Both the position numbers and the translations under genes were made by a program. 64,000 bases of DNA. It comes from Pseudomonadaceae bacterium. GTDB lineage: Bacteria > Pseudomonadota > Gammaproteobacteria > Pseudomonadales > Pseudomonadaceae. Under the pieces are notes generated by a model, which worked only from the letters and a program-made list of their open reading frames with translations, made no database searches and had not been told where the DNA came from. Of this stretch, positions 1 to 9,144 are shown one piece after another (the first letter of the stretch is position 1; each line of letters begins with the position of its first letter). The stretch lies in contig CAAFUS010000010.1 of assembly GCA_900766265.1 (NCBI GenBank), positions 186,001 through 250,000 of the forward strand, given 5' to 3'.

Positions 1-1032
1 CAGCGCCACTAACCCCGGAATGAACAACTGGCGGAAGGCCATACGCGCTGCGGTGAGCGGATTGCTCTCCTCGCCGGAAGCCATGGCGATGCCGTTGATC
101 TTCTGTACCCCATGGGAAATACCGATGGCGAATACCAGAAAGGGCACCAGCATCGAATAGGGGTCGAGTCCGAAGCCGATCGTGTGCAGCAAACCAAGCT
201 GCCAGACCACCGCGATCAGCGTGGTGATCAGCACGGCGACTGTGCTGCGCACGCAACGGGTGAACCACAGCAGGAGGAAGAAGGTGACGGCGATCGCGAC
301 GATGAAAAACAGCGCGACGTCCACCAGGCCGTCGATCAGGTCACCGACCTTCTTGGCGAAGCCGATGATGTGGATCTTCACATTCGGATTCTGCTGCTGG
401 TACTTCTCGCGAACCTTCTCCTCCAGTTCGTGGGAAAACTTCTGATAGTCCAGGCGGATCTGGCGGCCCTGGTCCTCCGGATCTGGATACGACTCCAGAA
501 GCGGCACGTCGATGATGGTGGACTTGAAATTGTTGGCCACAAGGCGACCAATCTGGCCGGATTTGAGGATGTTGTCGCGCAGGTCGTCGAGGCTCTCGGG
601 CGAGCCGTCGTAGGTCTGTGGAATCACCTCGCCACCGGCGAAGCCTTCCTCGGTGACCTCCGTCCAGCGCACGCTGGGGCTCCACAGCGACTTCATGTTG
701 GAACGGTCGACGCCATGGATGTAAAAGACCTCATCATGGATCTGACGCAGCGTCTCCATGTACTCCTTGGAGAAGATGTCCCCTTCCACGGCCTCCACGG
801 AGATGCGCACCGTGTTGCCCATGTTGGCAAGGTCGTTCTGGTGCCTGAGCATGTTCTGGATGTACGGATGCCCCAGCGGAATCATCTTCTCGAAACTGGT
901 TTCCGGGCGGACCTGCGCGGCCTGGTAGAACAGGAATACGCTGACCAGCAGACAGATCAGAATCACCGCCGGCCGGTTGTTGAAAATCAGGCGCTCGAGG
1001 AACGACGCCGGTTTCTGTTGATGCTTGTTCAT
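1..1032 (-). CDS. RND/MMPL-family exporter, C-terminal part outside window
   Basis: Translation from the ATG at 1032 runs open to the left edge (344 codons), so this is the N-terminal part of a larger inner-membrane protein. Residues about 18-38 form a membrane segment, followed by a roughly 200-residue periplasmic loop and then closely packed helices, including a stretch ending VFAIGISHGVQK, typical of the fourth helix of RND/MMPL (SSD-like) exporters. It lies 21 bp behind the Ycf48-like gene and is probably co-transcribed with it. In pseudomonads such pairs often sit with DUF1302 and DUF1329 outer-membrane or periplasmic genes and are suspected of moving hydrophobic compounds; neither partner is visible here. 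The substrate is unknown. Confidence 0.85.
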   Translation of the reverse strand, partial: MNKHQQKPASFLERLIFNNRPAVILICLLVSVFLFYQAAQVRPETSFEKMIPLGHPYIQNMLRHQNDLANMGNTVRISVEAVEGDIFSKEYMETLRQIHDEVFYIHGVDRSNMKSLWSPSVRWTEVTEEGFAGGEVIPQTYDGSPESLDDLRDNILKSGQIGRLVANNFKSTIIDVPLLESYPDPEDQGRQIRLDYQKFSHELEEKVREKYQQQNPNVKIHIIGFAKKVGDLIDGLVDVALFFIVAIAVTFFLLLWFTRCVRSTVAVLITTLIAVVWQLGLLHTIGFGLDPYSMLVPFLVFAIGISHGVQKINGIAMASGEESNPLTAARMAFRQLFIPGLVAL

Positions 1033-1053
1033 GCGGACGACTACTCCCGGCTC

Positions 1054-2142
1054 TTATTGTTGTTGGGCCAAATCCGCGCCCGTTGGCGAGACGGTGCGCA
1101 CACCGCCCTGCCCCACCAGGATCAGATTGCCGTCGGCCGTCGCGGTCACGCCGGCCAGAGAACGCCGGTCGGGCCGGCTATAAAGACTGAAAGTCCGCCC
1201 CTGATCGCTGCTGCTGAGCACCGCACCGGCGTGCCCGACGATGATTATTCGGCCGTCCGGGAGCAGGTTGCCGTCGGCCAGCCCGGCCTCCAGCGTGTGC
1301 CCGCCCTCGTTGAGCGAGACCTGCTCCCAGTTGTCACCGAAATCGGCCGAGTGGAACAGATGGCCGCGCAGGCCGAAGGCCACTACGACGCCTGGCTCGG
1401 AGCCGCCGACCACGCCGAAGAAAGAACCCTGATACGGGGACTCGACCGTCTCCCAGGTCTCGCCCATGTCTGGCGAGCGGAACATGCTTCCCATCTCGCC
1501 GACAACGAATAGGCCGGAACCCTCGATATGGGTAATGGCGTTGAGGTGGTAAGTGTCCTCGTTGTCCATGCGGTCGCTGACGTCTTCCCAGGTCGCGCCC
1601 CCGTCGAGGGTCTCCAGCAACGCCCCATAGGCGCCTACCGCTAGCCCGTGCTGCTCGTTCTCGAACCAGACGTCCAGCAGCGGCGACTCGCGCTCGCGCT
1701 CCTCGTACTGCCGCGCCCAGGTTTGACCGCCGTCTTCGGTCGCGAGGATCAGCGCGTCGTGGCCCACCGCCCAGCCCTTCCTGTCGTCAACGAAGTACAG
1801 GGCGGTCAGCATCTGGCGGGTGGGCACCCTGGCTTGCTGCCAGCTCTTGCCGTCATCGTCGGAATAAAGGATGTGACCGCGATCACCGGCCGCCACCAGT
1901 CGCTGGCCGGCGCGAGTGATATCCAGCAGCAGGCTGCTTGCCGCGCGGGCGGACTCGATCGAATAGCGGATCTCGGGATCGGATGTACTCTGCGCCTGGG
2001 CGGTCAATGCCGGAGCCAGCAGAAGCGAGAGCATGGCACAGAGCGTGAACATGCGTGACAGCGGAGCGCGGAAGCGGAGCGCCAGCGGGTGGGAAGCATC
2101 CGCGCGGCCGGACTGGGTGCGCCACAGAACGGGCTCACTCAT
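1054..2142 (-). CDS. Ycf48-like (BNR-repeat) exported beta-propeller protein
   Basis: A 362-residue protein with a long N-region, then a hydrophobic core at about residues 31-50 ending ALTAQA, which looks like a signal peptide. The mature part is built of repeated blades with the Asp-box pattern (for example SDDDGKSW, TEDGGQTW, TLDGGATW, SPDMGETW), as in Ycf48/HCF136 proteins. In photosynthetic organisms that family helps assemble photosystem II; in Pseudomonas it accompanies RND exporters, where its role is not established. The ATG at 2142 is preceded by AAGGGGG. An internal ATG at 2052 lacks a ribosome site, so the longer form is preferred. Periplasmic location is inferred. Confidence 0.85.
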   Translation of the reverse strand: MSEPVLWRTQSGRADASHPLALRFRAPLSRMFTLCAMLSLLLAPALTAQAQSTSDPEIRYSIESARAASSLLLDITRAGQRLVAAGDRGHILYSDDDGKSWQQARVPTRQMLTALYFVDDRKGWAVGHDALILATEDGGQTWARQYEERERESPLLDVWFENEQHGLAVGAYGALLETLDGGATWEDVSDRMDNEDTYHLNAITHIEGSGLFVVGEMGSMFRSPDMGETWETVESPYQGSFFGVVGGSEPGVVVAFGLRGHLFHSADFGDNWEQVSLNEGGHTLEAGLADGNLLPDGRIIIVGHAGAVLSSSDQGRTFSLYSRPDRRSLAGVTATADGNLILVGQGGVRTVSPTGADLAQQQ

Positions 2143-2337
2143 ACAAAACCCCCTTTATTCTTATAGGTAGGGCCTGCCGTTTCGGAAGGCTCGGCCATCC
2201 TAGCCAGCTTTGGAAAGGGGCTGCAATCGAGCGGACGTTATGTTTTGTTAAAGCGCGCCCCTGTGATTGGCGGGCGATCAGCGAGGGTTATGCGCACGCC
2301 TTTCGATAGCGACCAAAGGCTCTGGGACGGGCCCGCC

Positions 2338-2363
2338 GGGCCGACCACCGCAGTGGCCGGCCC
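2338..2363 (-). terminator. GC-rich hairpin behind pepN
   Basis: Arms GGGCCG-CCAC and GTGG-CGGCCC, with one mismatch and a CGCA loop, lie just past the pepN stop. There is no U-tract, so this may be a 3' stabilising hairpin or a Rho-assisted terminator. The rest of 2143-2369 shows no other feature. Confidence 0.35.
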
Positions 2364-2369
2364 GGGCAT

Positions 2370-5030
2370 TCAGGCCAGGCTCTTGCTGACCACTTCGTAA
2401 ACGTCGCTGGACAACTCGCCGGATGCCAGGATGCGCTCGAGCTCACCCTTCATCAGCGCCTGACGCGCGCCGTCGTACTTGCGCCAGCGCGTCAGCGGCG
2501 CCAACAGGCGCGATGCGATCTGCGGGTTGAGCGCATTGAGCGTGATGATCTGTTCGGCCAGGAAGCGATAGCCGGCGCCGTCGGCACGGTGGAAGTTCAC
2601 CAGGTTCTGGTTAGCGAAGGCGCCGATCAGGGCACGCACCTTGTTCGGGTTCTTGAGGGTGAACGCCGGATGCGCCATCAGTGCCTGTACCCGCTCCAGG
2701 CCTCCGGGAAGCGGGCTGCCGGCCTGCACGCTGAACCACTGGTCCATGACCAGCGGGTCGTCCTTGAAGTGCTCGGCGAAGGCTTCCAGCGCCTTGGCCC
2801 GTTCGGCCTCGAAGGGCGAATTGACCAGTACCGCCAGCGCGTTCAGACGCTCGGTCATGTTGTCACAGTGCTCGAACTGCTCCAGGCACGCCTGCACGAC
2901 GGCGTCGCGCTCGCTGAACATGAGGTAGGACAGCGCGATGTTCTGCAACGCGCGACGGGCGAAATGCTCGGCCTGAGCAACGTAGGGCGTGCGACGGGAA
3001 ATCTCGCGATTGGTCTGATAGCGCTGCCAGAGCGGCTCGAACAGCGCCTGGGCGATGGCCCGGCGCGCATGCTCGCGGGCCTGGTGGATGGCATCGACAT
3101 CGGCGACCTCGCTGATCTCGGTGAGGTAGGCCTCGCTGGGCAGCGAGAGCATCTCGGCAACCATCGCCTGATCCAGCGAGTCGTCTTCGAGCAGCGTGCG
3201 CAGCGCGTGGATCAGGCGGTCGTCCATCGCCAGCGTCTCGCCGCGCTGCTGCTGGCCGATCAGATCGTTCAACACCTGCACCGACAGCTGCTGCCCGGCC
3301 TCCCAACGGTTGAACCCATCGGCGTCGTGCTGCATGAGGAACATCAGCTGGTCGCGGCTGTAGGGGAAGTCCAGCTTGACCGGCGCGGAGAACCCGCGCA
3401 GCAGCGAGGGCAGCGGCTTCTTAGGCAGGTCGACGAAGGTGAAGGTCTGCTCGGCCTCGGTGATAGCCAGCACGCGGGTACCCGCGGTGCCCCGCTCCTC
3501 GCCTTCCAGGCGCAGCGGCAGGTCTGCCCCCTCGCCACCCAGCAACCCCAGCGCCACCGGGATCACGAAGGGCAGCTTCTCGCTCTGACCGGGCGTCGGC
3601 GGGCAGCTCTGGCGGAACGTCAGGCTGTAGCGGCCAGCCCCCTCGTCGAAGGCTTCGCTGACCTGCAGGCGGGGCGTGCCGGCCTGGCTGTACCACCGAT
3701 TGAACTGAGTCAGGTCGGAGCCGGACGCCTCTTCCATCGCCTTGACGAAGTCGTCGACGGTGACGGCCTGGCCATCGTGGCGCTCGAAATACAGGTCGGT
3801 GCCCTTGCGGAAGTTTTCCGCCCCGATCAGCGTCTGGATCATGCGCACCACTTCGGCACCCTTCTCGTAGACGGTCAAGGTGTAGAAGTTGGAAATTTCG
3901 ATGAAGGATTCAGGGCGCACCGAATGGGCCATGGGGCCGGCGTCCTCGGCGAACTGATGGGTGCGCAGGTAGGCGACGTCCTCGATGCGCTTGACCGTCG
4001 GCGAGTTCATGTCGGCGGAAAACTGCGAATCGCGCAGTACCGTGAAACCTTCCTTGAGCGACAGCTGGAACCAGTCGCGGCAGGTCACCCGGTTGCCCGA
4101 CCAGTTGTGGAAGTATTCGTGCGCGACGATCGCCTCGACCCGCTGGTGCGCGGCGTCGGTGGCGGTCTCGGCCTTGGCCAGCACGGCGCTGGAGTTGAAG
4201 ATGTTGAGGCCCTTGTTCTCCATCGCGCCCATGTTGAAGTCATTCACCGCGACGATCATGAAGATGTCCAGGTCGTACTCGCGGCCGTAGGCCTCCTCGT
4301 CCCAGCGCATGGAGCGCTTGAGGCTGTCCATGGCGTGCTGGCACTTGTCTATGTTTTCCGGCTCGACGTAGATGCGCAGCGCCACGTCGCGCCCGCTCAT
4401 GGTGGTGAAGCTGTCCTCCACGCACCATAGGTCGCCGGCGACCAGCGCGAACAGATAGGCCGGCTTCTTGAACGGGTCTTCCCAGGTCGCCCAGTGACGG
4501 CCGTCTTCCTCCTCGCCGCTGGCGATCGGGTTGCCGTTGGAGAGCAGAATCGGATAGGCCTGCTTGTCGGCGCTGACCGTGGTGGTGAACTTGCTCATCA
4601 CATCAGGGCGGTCAAGGTAATAGGTGATCTTGCGGAAGCCCTCGGCCTCGCACTGTGTGCAGAACATCTTGCCGGACTTGTAGAGCCCCTCGAGCGCCGT
4701 GTTGGTTTCGGGATGGATGCGCACCGTGCTGTCGATGACGAAGCGCTCGGCCTTCGGCTGCAACGTCAGATGATCGGCATCGAGCTGGTAGTCGCCGGCC
4801 TGCAATGCCGTGTCGTCCAGCGCCACGCTCAGGAGCTCCAGCTGCTGGCCGTCGAGCACCAGCGGCGGGAAGCCGCCCGAGGACCGATCCGGGTTGCGGC
4901 GCATCACCAGCTGCGCATGGACCAGCGTGTGGTCCTCGTGCAGTTCGAAGGTCAGGTGAGTCTCGTCGATCAGGTAGTCAGGGGCCTGATAGTCCTTGAG
5001 GTGGATGACTTTCGGTTGGTCGGTGCGCAT
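2370..5030 (-). CDS. pepN: aminopeptidase N (M1 family)
   Basis: An 886-residue zinc metalloprotease, the usual length for proteobacterial PepN. It shows the substrate-binding GAMEN motif (MGAMENKGLNIFN) and the zinc site HEYFHNW followed by the downstream glutamate in LKEGFTVLRD. The family removes N-terminal residues from peptides in the cytoplasm. The remaining C-terminal third matches the helical DUF3458 region of the family. The gene is followed by a hairpin and separated from the next gene by about 100 bp, so it appears monocistronic. Confidence 0.98.
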   Translation of the reverse strand: MRTDQPKVIHLKDYQAPDYLIDETHLTFELHEDHTLVHAQLVMRRNPDRSSGGFPPLVLDGQQLELLSVALDDTALQAGDYQLDADHLTLQPKAERFVIDSTVRIHPETNTALEGLYKSGKMFCTQCEAEGFRKITYYLDRPDVMSKFTTTVSADKQAYPILLSNGNPIASGEEEDGRHWATWEDPFKKPAYLFALVAGDLWCVEDSFTTMSGRDVALRIYVEPENIDKCQHAMDSLKRSMRWDEEAYGREYDLDIFMIVAVNDFNMGAMENKGLNIFNSSAVLAKAETATDAAHQRVEAIVAHEYFHNWSGNRVTCRDWFQLSLKEGFTVLRDSQFSADMNSPTVKRIEDVAYLRTHQFAEDAGPMAHSVRPESFIEISNFYTLTVYEKGAEVVRMIQTLIGAENFRKGTDLYFERHDGQAVTVDDFVKAMEEASGSDLTQFNRWYSQAGTPRLQVSEAFDEGAGRYSLTFRQSCPPTPGQSEKLPFVIPVALGLLGGEGADLPLRLEGEERGTAGTRVLAITEAEQTFTFVDLPKKPLPSLLRGFSAPVKLDFPYSRDQLMFLMQHDADGFNRWEAGQQLSVQVLNDLIGQQQRGETLAMDDRLIHALRTLLEDDSLDQAMVAEMLSLPSEAYLTEISEVADVDAIHQAREHARRAIAQALFEPLWQRYQTNREISRRTPYVAQAEHFARRALQNIALSYLMFSERDAVVQACLEQFEHCDNMTERLNALAVLVNSPFEAERAKALEAFAEHFKDDPLVMDQWFSVQAGSPLPGGLERVQALMAHPAFTLKNPNKVRALIGAFANQNLVNFHRADGAGYRFLAEQIITLNALNPQIASRLLAPLTRWRKYDGARQALMKGELERILASGELSSDVYEVVSKSLA

Positions 5031-5133
5031 AAGATTTGGCCCTTCTTCAGGCGCTGCGCCGGATCGGGGCAGCGCGTTGGGTTTGATTCAGTCTAGGCGA
5101 CACGGCCGGCTTGGCGAGCCGGCGCATCGAGCC

Positions 5134-5961
5134 TCAGGCGTGCACGGCCAACTGGTAGGCCGTGTACTTGCGAACGTTAATCACGCCCGTGTCGAAGATC
5201 AGATACTGACCCTTGATTCCCATCAGCGTGCCCTCGACCACCGGTGTCTTGTCTAGGTCGAAGCTGACGATCTTGGTCGGGTAACGCTCCACTGGATAAC
5301 GCATCTCCACCACTTCGGCGTCCGCCAGCGGCTGCACCGCCTGCAGGCCGAAGCGCTGCTGCAGGGCCGTCAGCCCCTCGGAACAGCGGTCGAATAGCAT
5401 CTCGCGAATCTCCAGCAGGTCGATCGGCTCGGCGTCCCCCTTGAGCAAAGCGCGCCAGTTGGTGCGATCGGCCACCTGGCTGCGCAGCAAGTCTTCAACC
5501 AGACCCGACTGCTGGCGCGTCGCGACCCGCAGGATGGGCAACGCTTGGCTAGCGCCTTGGTCCAGCCAGCGGGTGGGCAACTGGGTGGCCCGGGTGATAC
5601 CGACCTTGACGCCTGATGAGTTGGCCAGATAGACGACATGATCGGTCATGCAGAACTGCTGCCCCCAATCGGCGTCGCGGCAGGTGCCCAGCTCATGGTG
5701 GCAGCGTTCTGGGCTGACGATGCAGACGTCGCACTGCGGCAGTTTCTTGAAGCAGGGATAGCAATAGCCCTGACTGAAGCTCTTGTTGGTCTTGCGACCG
5801 CAATGGGTGCAATGGATGGCGCCCAGGTACTGCAGGCGAACCGTCTTGCCGATCAGTGGGTTGACCGGCACCCGCTGCTCGTCCAGGCGAAACGCGTAGT
5901 CGACCGGCGCGCCCAGCTGGACGGACATCTTGTTGAGCGCACCACGTCCGAGTTCGAGCAT
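5134..5961 (-). CDS. DUF2797 protein with Cys cluster and GIY-YIG-like segment
   Basis: A 275-residue protein starting MLELGRGALNK. The ATG at 5961 shares its A with the stop of the upstream gene (TGATG), which fixes the start. The middle carries CxxC pairs (HCTHC, CYPC, CDVC) suited to binding zinc. A following segment, VVYLANSSGVKVGIT, looks like the core of a GIY-YIG nuclease fold. I recognise the family as DUF2797, common in pseudomonads and without an assigned function. The nuclease resemblance is my reading and needs a profile search. It is probably translationally coupled to the YeaC-like gene. Confidence 0.8.
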   Translation of the reverse strand: MLELGRGALNKMSVQLGAPVDYAFRLDEQRVPVNPLIGKTVRLQYLGAIHCTHCGRKTNKSFSQGYCYPCFKKLPQCDVCIVSPERCHHELGTCRDADWGQQFCMTDHVVYLANSSGVKVGITRATQLPTRWLDQGASQALPILRVATRQQSGLVEDLLRSQVADRTNWRALLKGDAEPIDLLEIREMLFDRCSEGLTALQQRFGLQAVQPLADAEVVEMRYPVERYPTKIVSFDLDKTPVVEGTLMGIKGQYLIFDTGVINVRKYTAYQLAVHA

Positions 5962-6227
5962 CAGTGACGGGTTTCCGAGCCGGTGGTGAACAGCAGATTG
6001 GGAATCGGCTCGGACTTGGAGCTGCACTGCTGGGCGCCCATGTAACCGGTGCGCTGCTCTTCGGGCAGGTTCTGCATTTCCCAGGCGATCATCGCCTGCA
6101 GGCACAGCTCCTTTTGCTCGGTGGTCAGCTTGCGACCATCGCCCCATTTGCCGAGCTCCACGGCCAGCTTGAGGTTCTCATAGATTTCGGGGGTGATGTT
6201 TTCGATGGCTTCGTTGAATGACGACAT
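5961..6227 (-). CDS. YeaC-like DUF1315 small protein
   Basis: An 88-residue acidic, soluble protein containing ITPEIYENLKLAVELGKW and LTTEQKELCLQAMIAWE, typical of the DUF1315/YeaC family, whose function is unknown. It has no membrane segment or signal peptide. It is the first gene of a two-gene unit with the DUF2797 gene, sharing one base in a TGATG junction. The same neighbours are usual in pseudomonads. Confidence 0.85.
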   Translation of the reverse strand: MSSFNEAIENITPEIYENLKLAVELGKWGDGRKLTTEQKELCLQAMIAWEMQNLPEEQRTGYMGAQQCSSKSEPIPNLLFTTGSETRH

Positions 6228-6325
6228 GGCCGGCTCCCAGTAGAACGAACGGCCATTCTACCGGGCCGACCGGCCTTGTGGGAGGCGAGTCCCCACGCAC
6301 TCTCTATCGCGCCGCAACAGTGCGT

Positions 6326-7192
6326 CTATCTACGCGCGCTGCGCGAGCGGGCCAGCAGCCCGCCCAGCACGCCGGTCAGGCAGCCGGCCACCAGGCCGCC
6401 GACATGGGCGGCATTGGCGATAGCCAGGGCGCCGAAGCTCACCACTTCGATCACGCCCGTCAGGCAGATCACCAGCCACGCGAGCATCAGCACGATCACG
6501 CCCGGCGGCAAGCGGTAGGCCTCGCCAGGCGCGAGCTTCTGGTACAGCCAGCAATGCCCCAGCAGGCCGTAAAGCACGCCTGACAGCCCACCGAAGATGC
6601 CCGTTCCGCCGTAGGCGTACTGGGCGAAGTTGGACACCAGCGAATAGAGCAATGTCAGCCCCAGCAGGGCGACTAGACCCTGGCGCGTCTCGATGCGACG
6701 TCCCAGCTCCCAGTACCAGAGGCTGTTCATCGCCAGATGCAACCAGCCGAAGTGGATGAACATCGGCGTGATCAGGCGCCACCACTGGCCGGCGTCGAGC
6801 GACTGCTCGAGGCTGGCGAAATAGGCGTAGCCGCCCTGGATGCGGAAATCGGTGAAGCTGAACCAGCGGATCGTCTCGAAGTTCTCGCCGACATGGGTGA
6901 TCAGCGCGATGGCCAGCGTCACCAGCAACATCAACGCAGTGAACGGCACGCCGCGCAGGGGCGTCGCGAACATCACGACGCGGGTTGCCGCCGGCGCCGG
7001 CATGGCATCGAGCGGTGCGTTGCCGTCGGGAAACTCCGCGTACAGCTTGCGCAGGTGCTCGGCGATCTCGGCAGGCGCGCGCAGTACCTGTTCGCCGGCC
7101 TCCTCCGACACCCGGAACGGCAGCTGCATCCGCCGCAGCATCGCGACGAAGCCGCTTAGATCCTGGGACGCCGGTACCCGCAATACTTCCAC
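6326..7192 (-). CDS. glpG: rhomboid intramembrane serine protease (GlpG type)
   Basis: A 288-residue protein with a soluble N-terminal domain (about residues 1-65, the GlpG cytoplasmic domain) followed by six membrane helices. The catalytic serine is Ser204 in GGLSGVLYG. The partner histidine is His263 in NAAHVGG, and HLAMN (152-156) provides the oxyanion-side residues, so the protease should be active. Rhomboids cut membrane proteins within or near the bilayer. The gene ends 98 bp before the yeaC-like gene and begins 9 bp after the metallophosphatase gene, so it is likely the end of the nadK-phosphatase-glpG unit. Confidence 0.93.
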   Translation of the reverse strand: MEVLRVPASQDLSGFVAMLRRMQLPFRVSEEAGEQVLRAPAEIAEHLRKLYAEFPDGNAPLDAMPAPAATRVVMFATPLRGVPFTALMLLVTLAIALITHVGENFETIRWFSFTDFRIQGGYAYFASLEQSLDAGQWWRLITPMFIHFGWLHLAMNSLWYWELGRRIETRQGLVALLGLTLLYSLVSNFAQYAYGGTGIFGGLSGVLYGLLGHCWLYQKLAPGEAYRLPPGVIVLMLAWLVICLTGVIEVVSFGALAIANAAHVGGLVAGCLTGVLGGLLARSRSARR

Positions 7193-7201
7193 TCGATCAC
7201 C

Positions 7202-8170
7202 TCACTGTTCGGGGCGCTCGACCTCGACCCAGACGAATTTCGCCGGATCCAGACGGGTCTCCTGATCCAGCCGGTACGCGACCAGCTTGCCGTACTTCAC
7301 CGCGCTGTAATCCAGGCAGGCAAGATTCGCACGGATCGGCCTCGGATGACCGCGGCGCCAGTAATGGCCTACGAACAGCAGCGGCTCTTCAGGTCCGTAG
7401 AGAAACAGTCGGCTCTTCTGGCTATCGGTCAGCGGCAGCCGCGCCGCCTGCTCGGGCAGCGCATCGGGCTGGAAAACGATGTCGCCGTAGGTACGCGGGT
7501 TCTCTTCCCAGAACTTGGTGCGAAATGAGGCCCGCGTGAACCCTTCGTCCGAGGTCAGCTTGATGCCATTGGGCAGGGGCATGTCAGTGCCGCGCAGCAG
7601 ACGATCGAGTGCCCTGCAGGCGAAGCTGCCATCGATCGCCGCCTCGCGCAGGAAGTCCGGGTCCAGGCGGCCCTGGTCCAGACGCCCGCGCAACCGGGCG
7701 ATCACCTCCTTGTCCCAGCAGGCGTGCACGACCCGGAAGCGCTCGCCGTCGAGGTAGAGCGGCAGCTGGTAGAACCACTCGCGGAAGGCCTGCCATTCCT
7801 GCGGATAGGCCTCGAACTGGCTGAACGTCTCCTGCAGCAGCCGGGCGTAGCGCGGGCTGTGTTCGCGCACGAACTGCCTGCCGCTTTCGGGCGGCGCCGG
7901 CATGTACCAACCCAACGCATTGAATTCATGGTTGCCCATGATGCACCAGGCCTGCCCGGCGTCGACCATGTCGTGCACCAGGTGCAGCGCCTCGCGTATC
8001 CGCGGGCCCCGGTCAATGATGTCGCCGAGGAAGATCACCTGCCGCCGCGGATGCCGCCAGACACCTCCGTGCTGGCTATAGCCCAGGCTGTCGAGTAGCC
8101 GGGCCAGTGTGCGAGCGCAGCCGTGGATATCGCCGATCAGGTCGTAACTGCGCCCGGGGTCGAGCCGCAT
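7202..8170 (-). CDS. calcineurin-like metallophosphoesterase
   Basis: A 322-residue enzyme with the metallophosphatase signatures in order: DLIGDIHGC near the N-terminus, FLGDIIDRGP, MGNHEF, and late histidines in VVHACWD and FVGHYW. It resembles serine/threonine-phosphatase-like and Ap4A-hydrolase-like proteins, but the real substrate cannot be told from sequence. The ATG at 8170 overlaps the nadK stop by one base (TGATG), which settles the start against a longer open frame. It probably depends on nadK translation. Confidence 0.88.
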   Translation of the reverse strand: MRLDPGRSYDLIGDIHGCARTLARLLDSLGYSQHGGVWRHPRRQVIFLGDIIDRGPRIREALHLVHDMVDAGQAWCIMGNHEFNALGWYMPAPPESGRQFVREHSPRYARLLQETFSQFEAYPQEWQAFREWFYQLPLYLDGERFRVVHACWDKEVIARLRGRLDQGRLDPDFLREAAIDGSFACRALDRLLRGTDMPLPNGIKLTSDEGFTRASFRTKFWEENPRTYGDIVFQPDALPEQAARLPLTDSQKSRLFLYGPEEPLLFVGHYWRRGHPRPIRANLACLDYSAVKYGKLVAYRLDQETRLDPAKFVWVEVERPEQ

Positions 8171-9057
8171 CAGTCTCCTCCGCCGAGGCGGCTGCCCCAG
8201 CCGAGCTTGGTGCGGCAAACCTCGTAATAGTTGTGGTCCAGGGGATGGATCAGGTGCAGTTTCTGCGGCTTCTTGCGGACGGTCACCGTATCGCCTGGCG
8301 CGCAAGTGAAGTGGTTCTGGCCGTCGCAGGAAACCTGCGGATAGATCTGCATGTTGGGTGAGACAACGATTTTCAGCTCGGCGTTGCCGTCGACGACGAT
8401 TGGCCGGCTCGATAGCGTGTGGGGATACATCGGCACGATGACGATGGCATCGAGCTTCGGATGCATGATCGGCCCGCCCGCCGACAGCGCATAGGCGGTG
8501 GAACCGGTCGGCGTCGCGATGATCAGTCCGTCAGCCTTCTGGCTGCAGACGAAATGGCCGTCGATGTAGAGCTCGAATTCGATCATCCGCGTCGACTTGC
8601 CAGGATGCAGCACCACGTCGTTGAGCGCGTCGCCCTCGCCTATCGCCTCATCGAGGCGGCGCGCCTGGGCTTCGAGCAGAAAGCGGTTCTCCAGCGTGTA
8701 CTGCCCAGCGAGCACCTCGGCGACTTTCTCTTCGAGCTCGTCGGGGCGAATGTCGGTGAGAAAGCCCAGGCTGCCGCGGTTGATGCCCAGAACCGGTACG
8801 CGATGCCGCGCCATGACCCGAGCCGCGCCGAGCAGGCTGCCGTCGCCGCCGACCACGATCACCAGGTCGCATGACTCACCCAGCCGCTGGCGAGACGAGG
8901 TCTGCATGCCGTGCCCCGGCAGCACCTCGGCGATGGATTCTTCGAGGATGACATGAAGGTGGCGCTCGACCAGGAATCGCTTGAGCCTGCGAATGGTGTC
9001 CAGTACCTGGGAACTGCCCAGGCGCCCGATGATGCCGATGTTGCGAAACTGCTCCAT
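8170..9057 (-). CDS. nadK: NAD kinase
   Basis: A 295-residue protein, the usual length for NadK, which phosphorylates NAD to NADP with ATP in the cytoplasm. The catalytic VVGGDGSLLG motif is present, as are NRGSLGFLTD and the NAD-binding TPTGSTAYALSAGGPI. The start at 9057 (MEQFRNIGIIGR) fits the family; upstream in-frame starts only add non-conserved residues that run into the divergent DUF1853 promoter region. It is the first gene of a leftward group with the phosphatase and glpG. Confidence 0.97.
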   Translation of the reverse strand: MEQFRNIGIIGRLGSSQVLDTIRRLKRFLVERHLHVILEESIAEVLPGHGMQTSSRQRLGESCDLVIVVGGDGSLLGAARVMARHRVPVLGINRGSLGFLTDIRPDELEEKVAEVLAGQYTLENRFLLEAQARRLDEAIGEGDALNDVVLHPGKSTRMIEFELYIDGHFVCSQKADGLIIATPTGSTAYALSAGGPIMHPKLDAIVIVPMYPHTLSSRPIVVDGNAELKIVVSPNMQIYPQVSCDGQNHFTCAPGDTVTVRKKPQKLHLIHPLDHNYYEVCRTKLGWGSRLGGGD

Positions 9058-9144
9058 AGAACTCCCGAGAGGGCCAAGGCGGGTCTGCCCGATTATGGGC
9101 GAAGGCCACGACAGCGGCAAACCAGGCTCGACTATGCTTGGCGA

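Noticed and set aside
112..1512. A 466-codon plus-strand frame at the left end
   Set aside because: It is antisense to both the RND exporter and the Ycf48-like gene, whose repeats and membrane segments are clear.
2589..4430. A 613-codon open frame opposite pepN
   Set aside because: It is entirely antisense to pepN and shows no recognisable domain.
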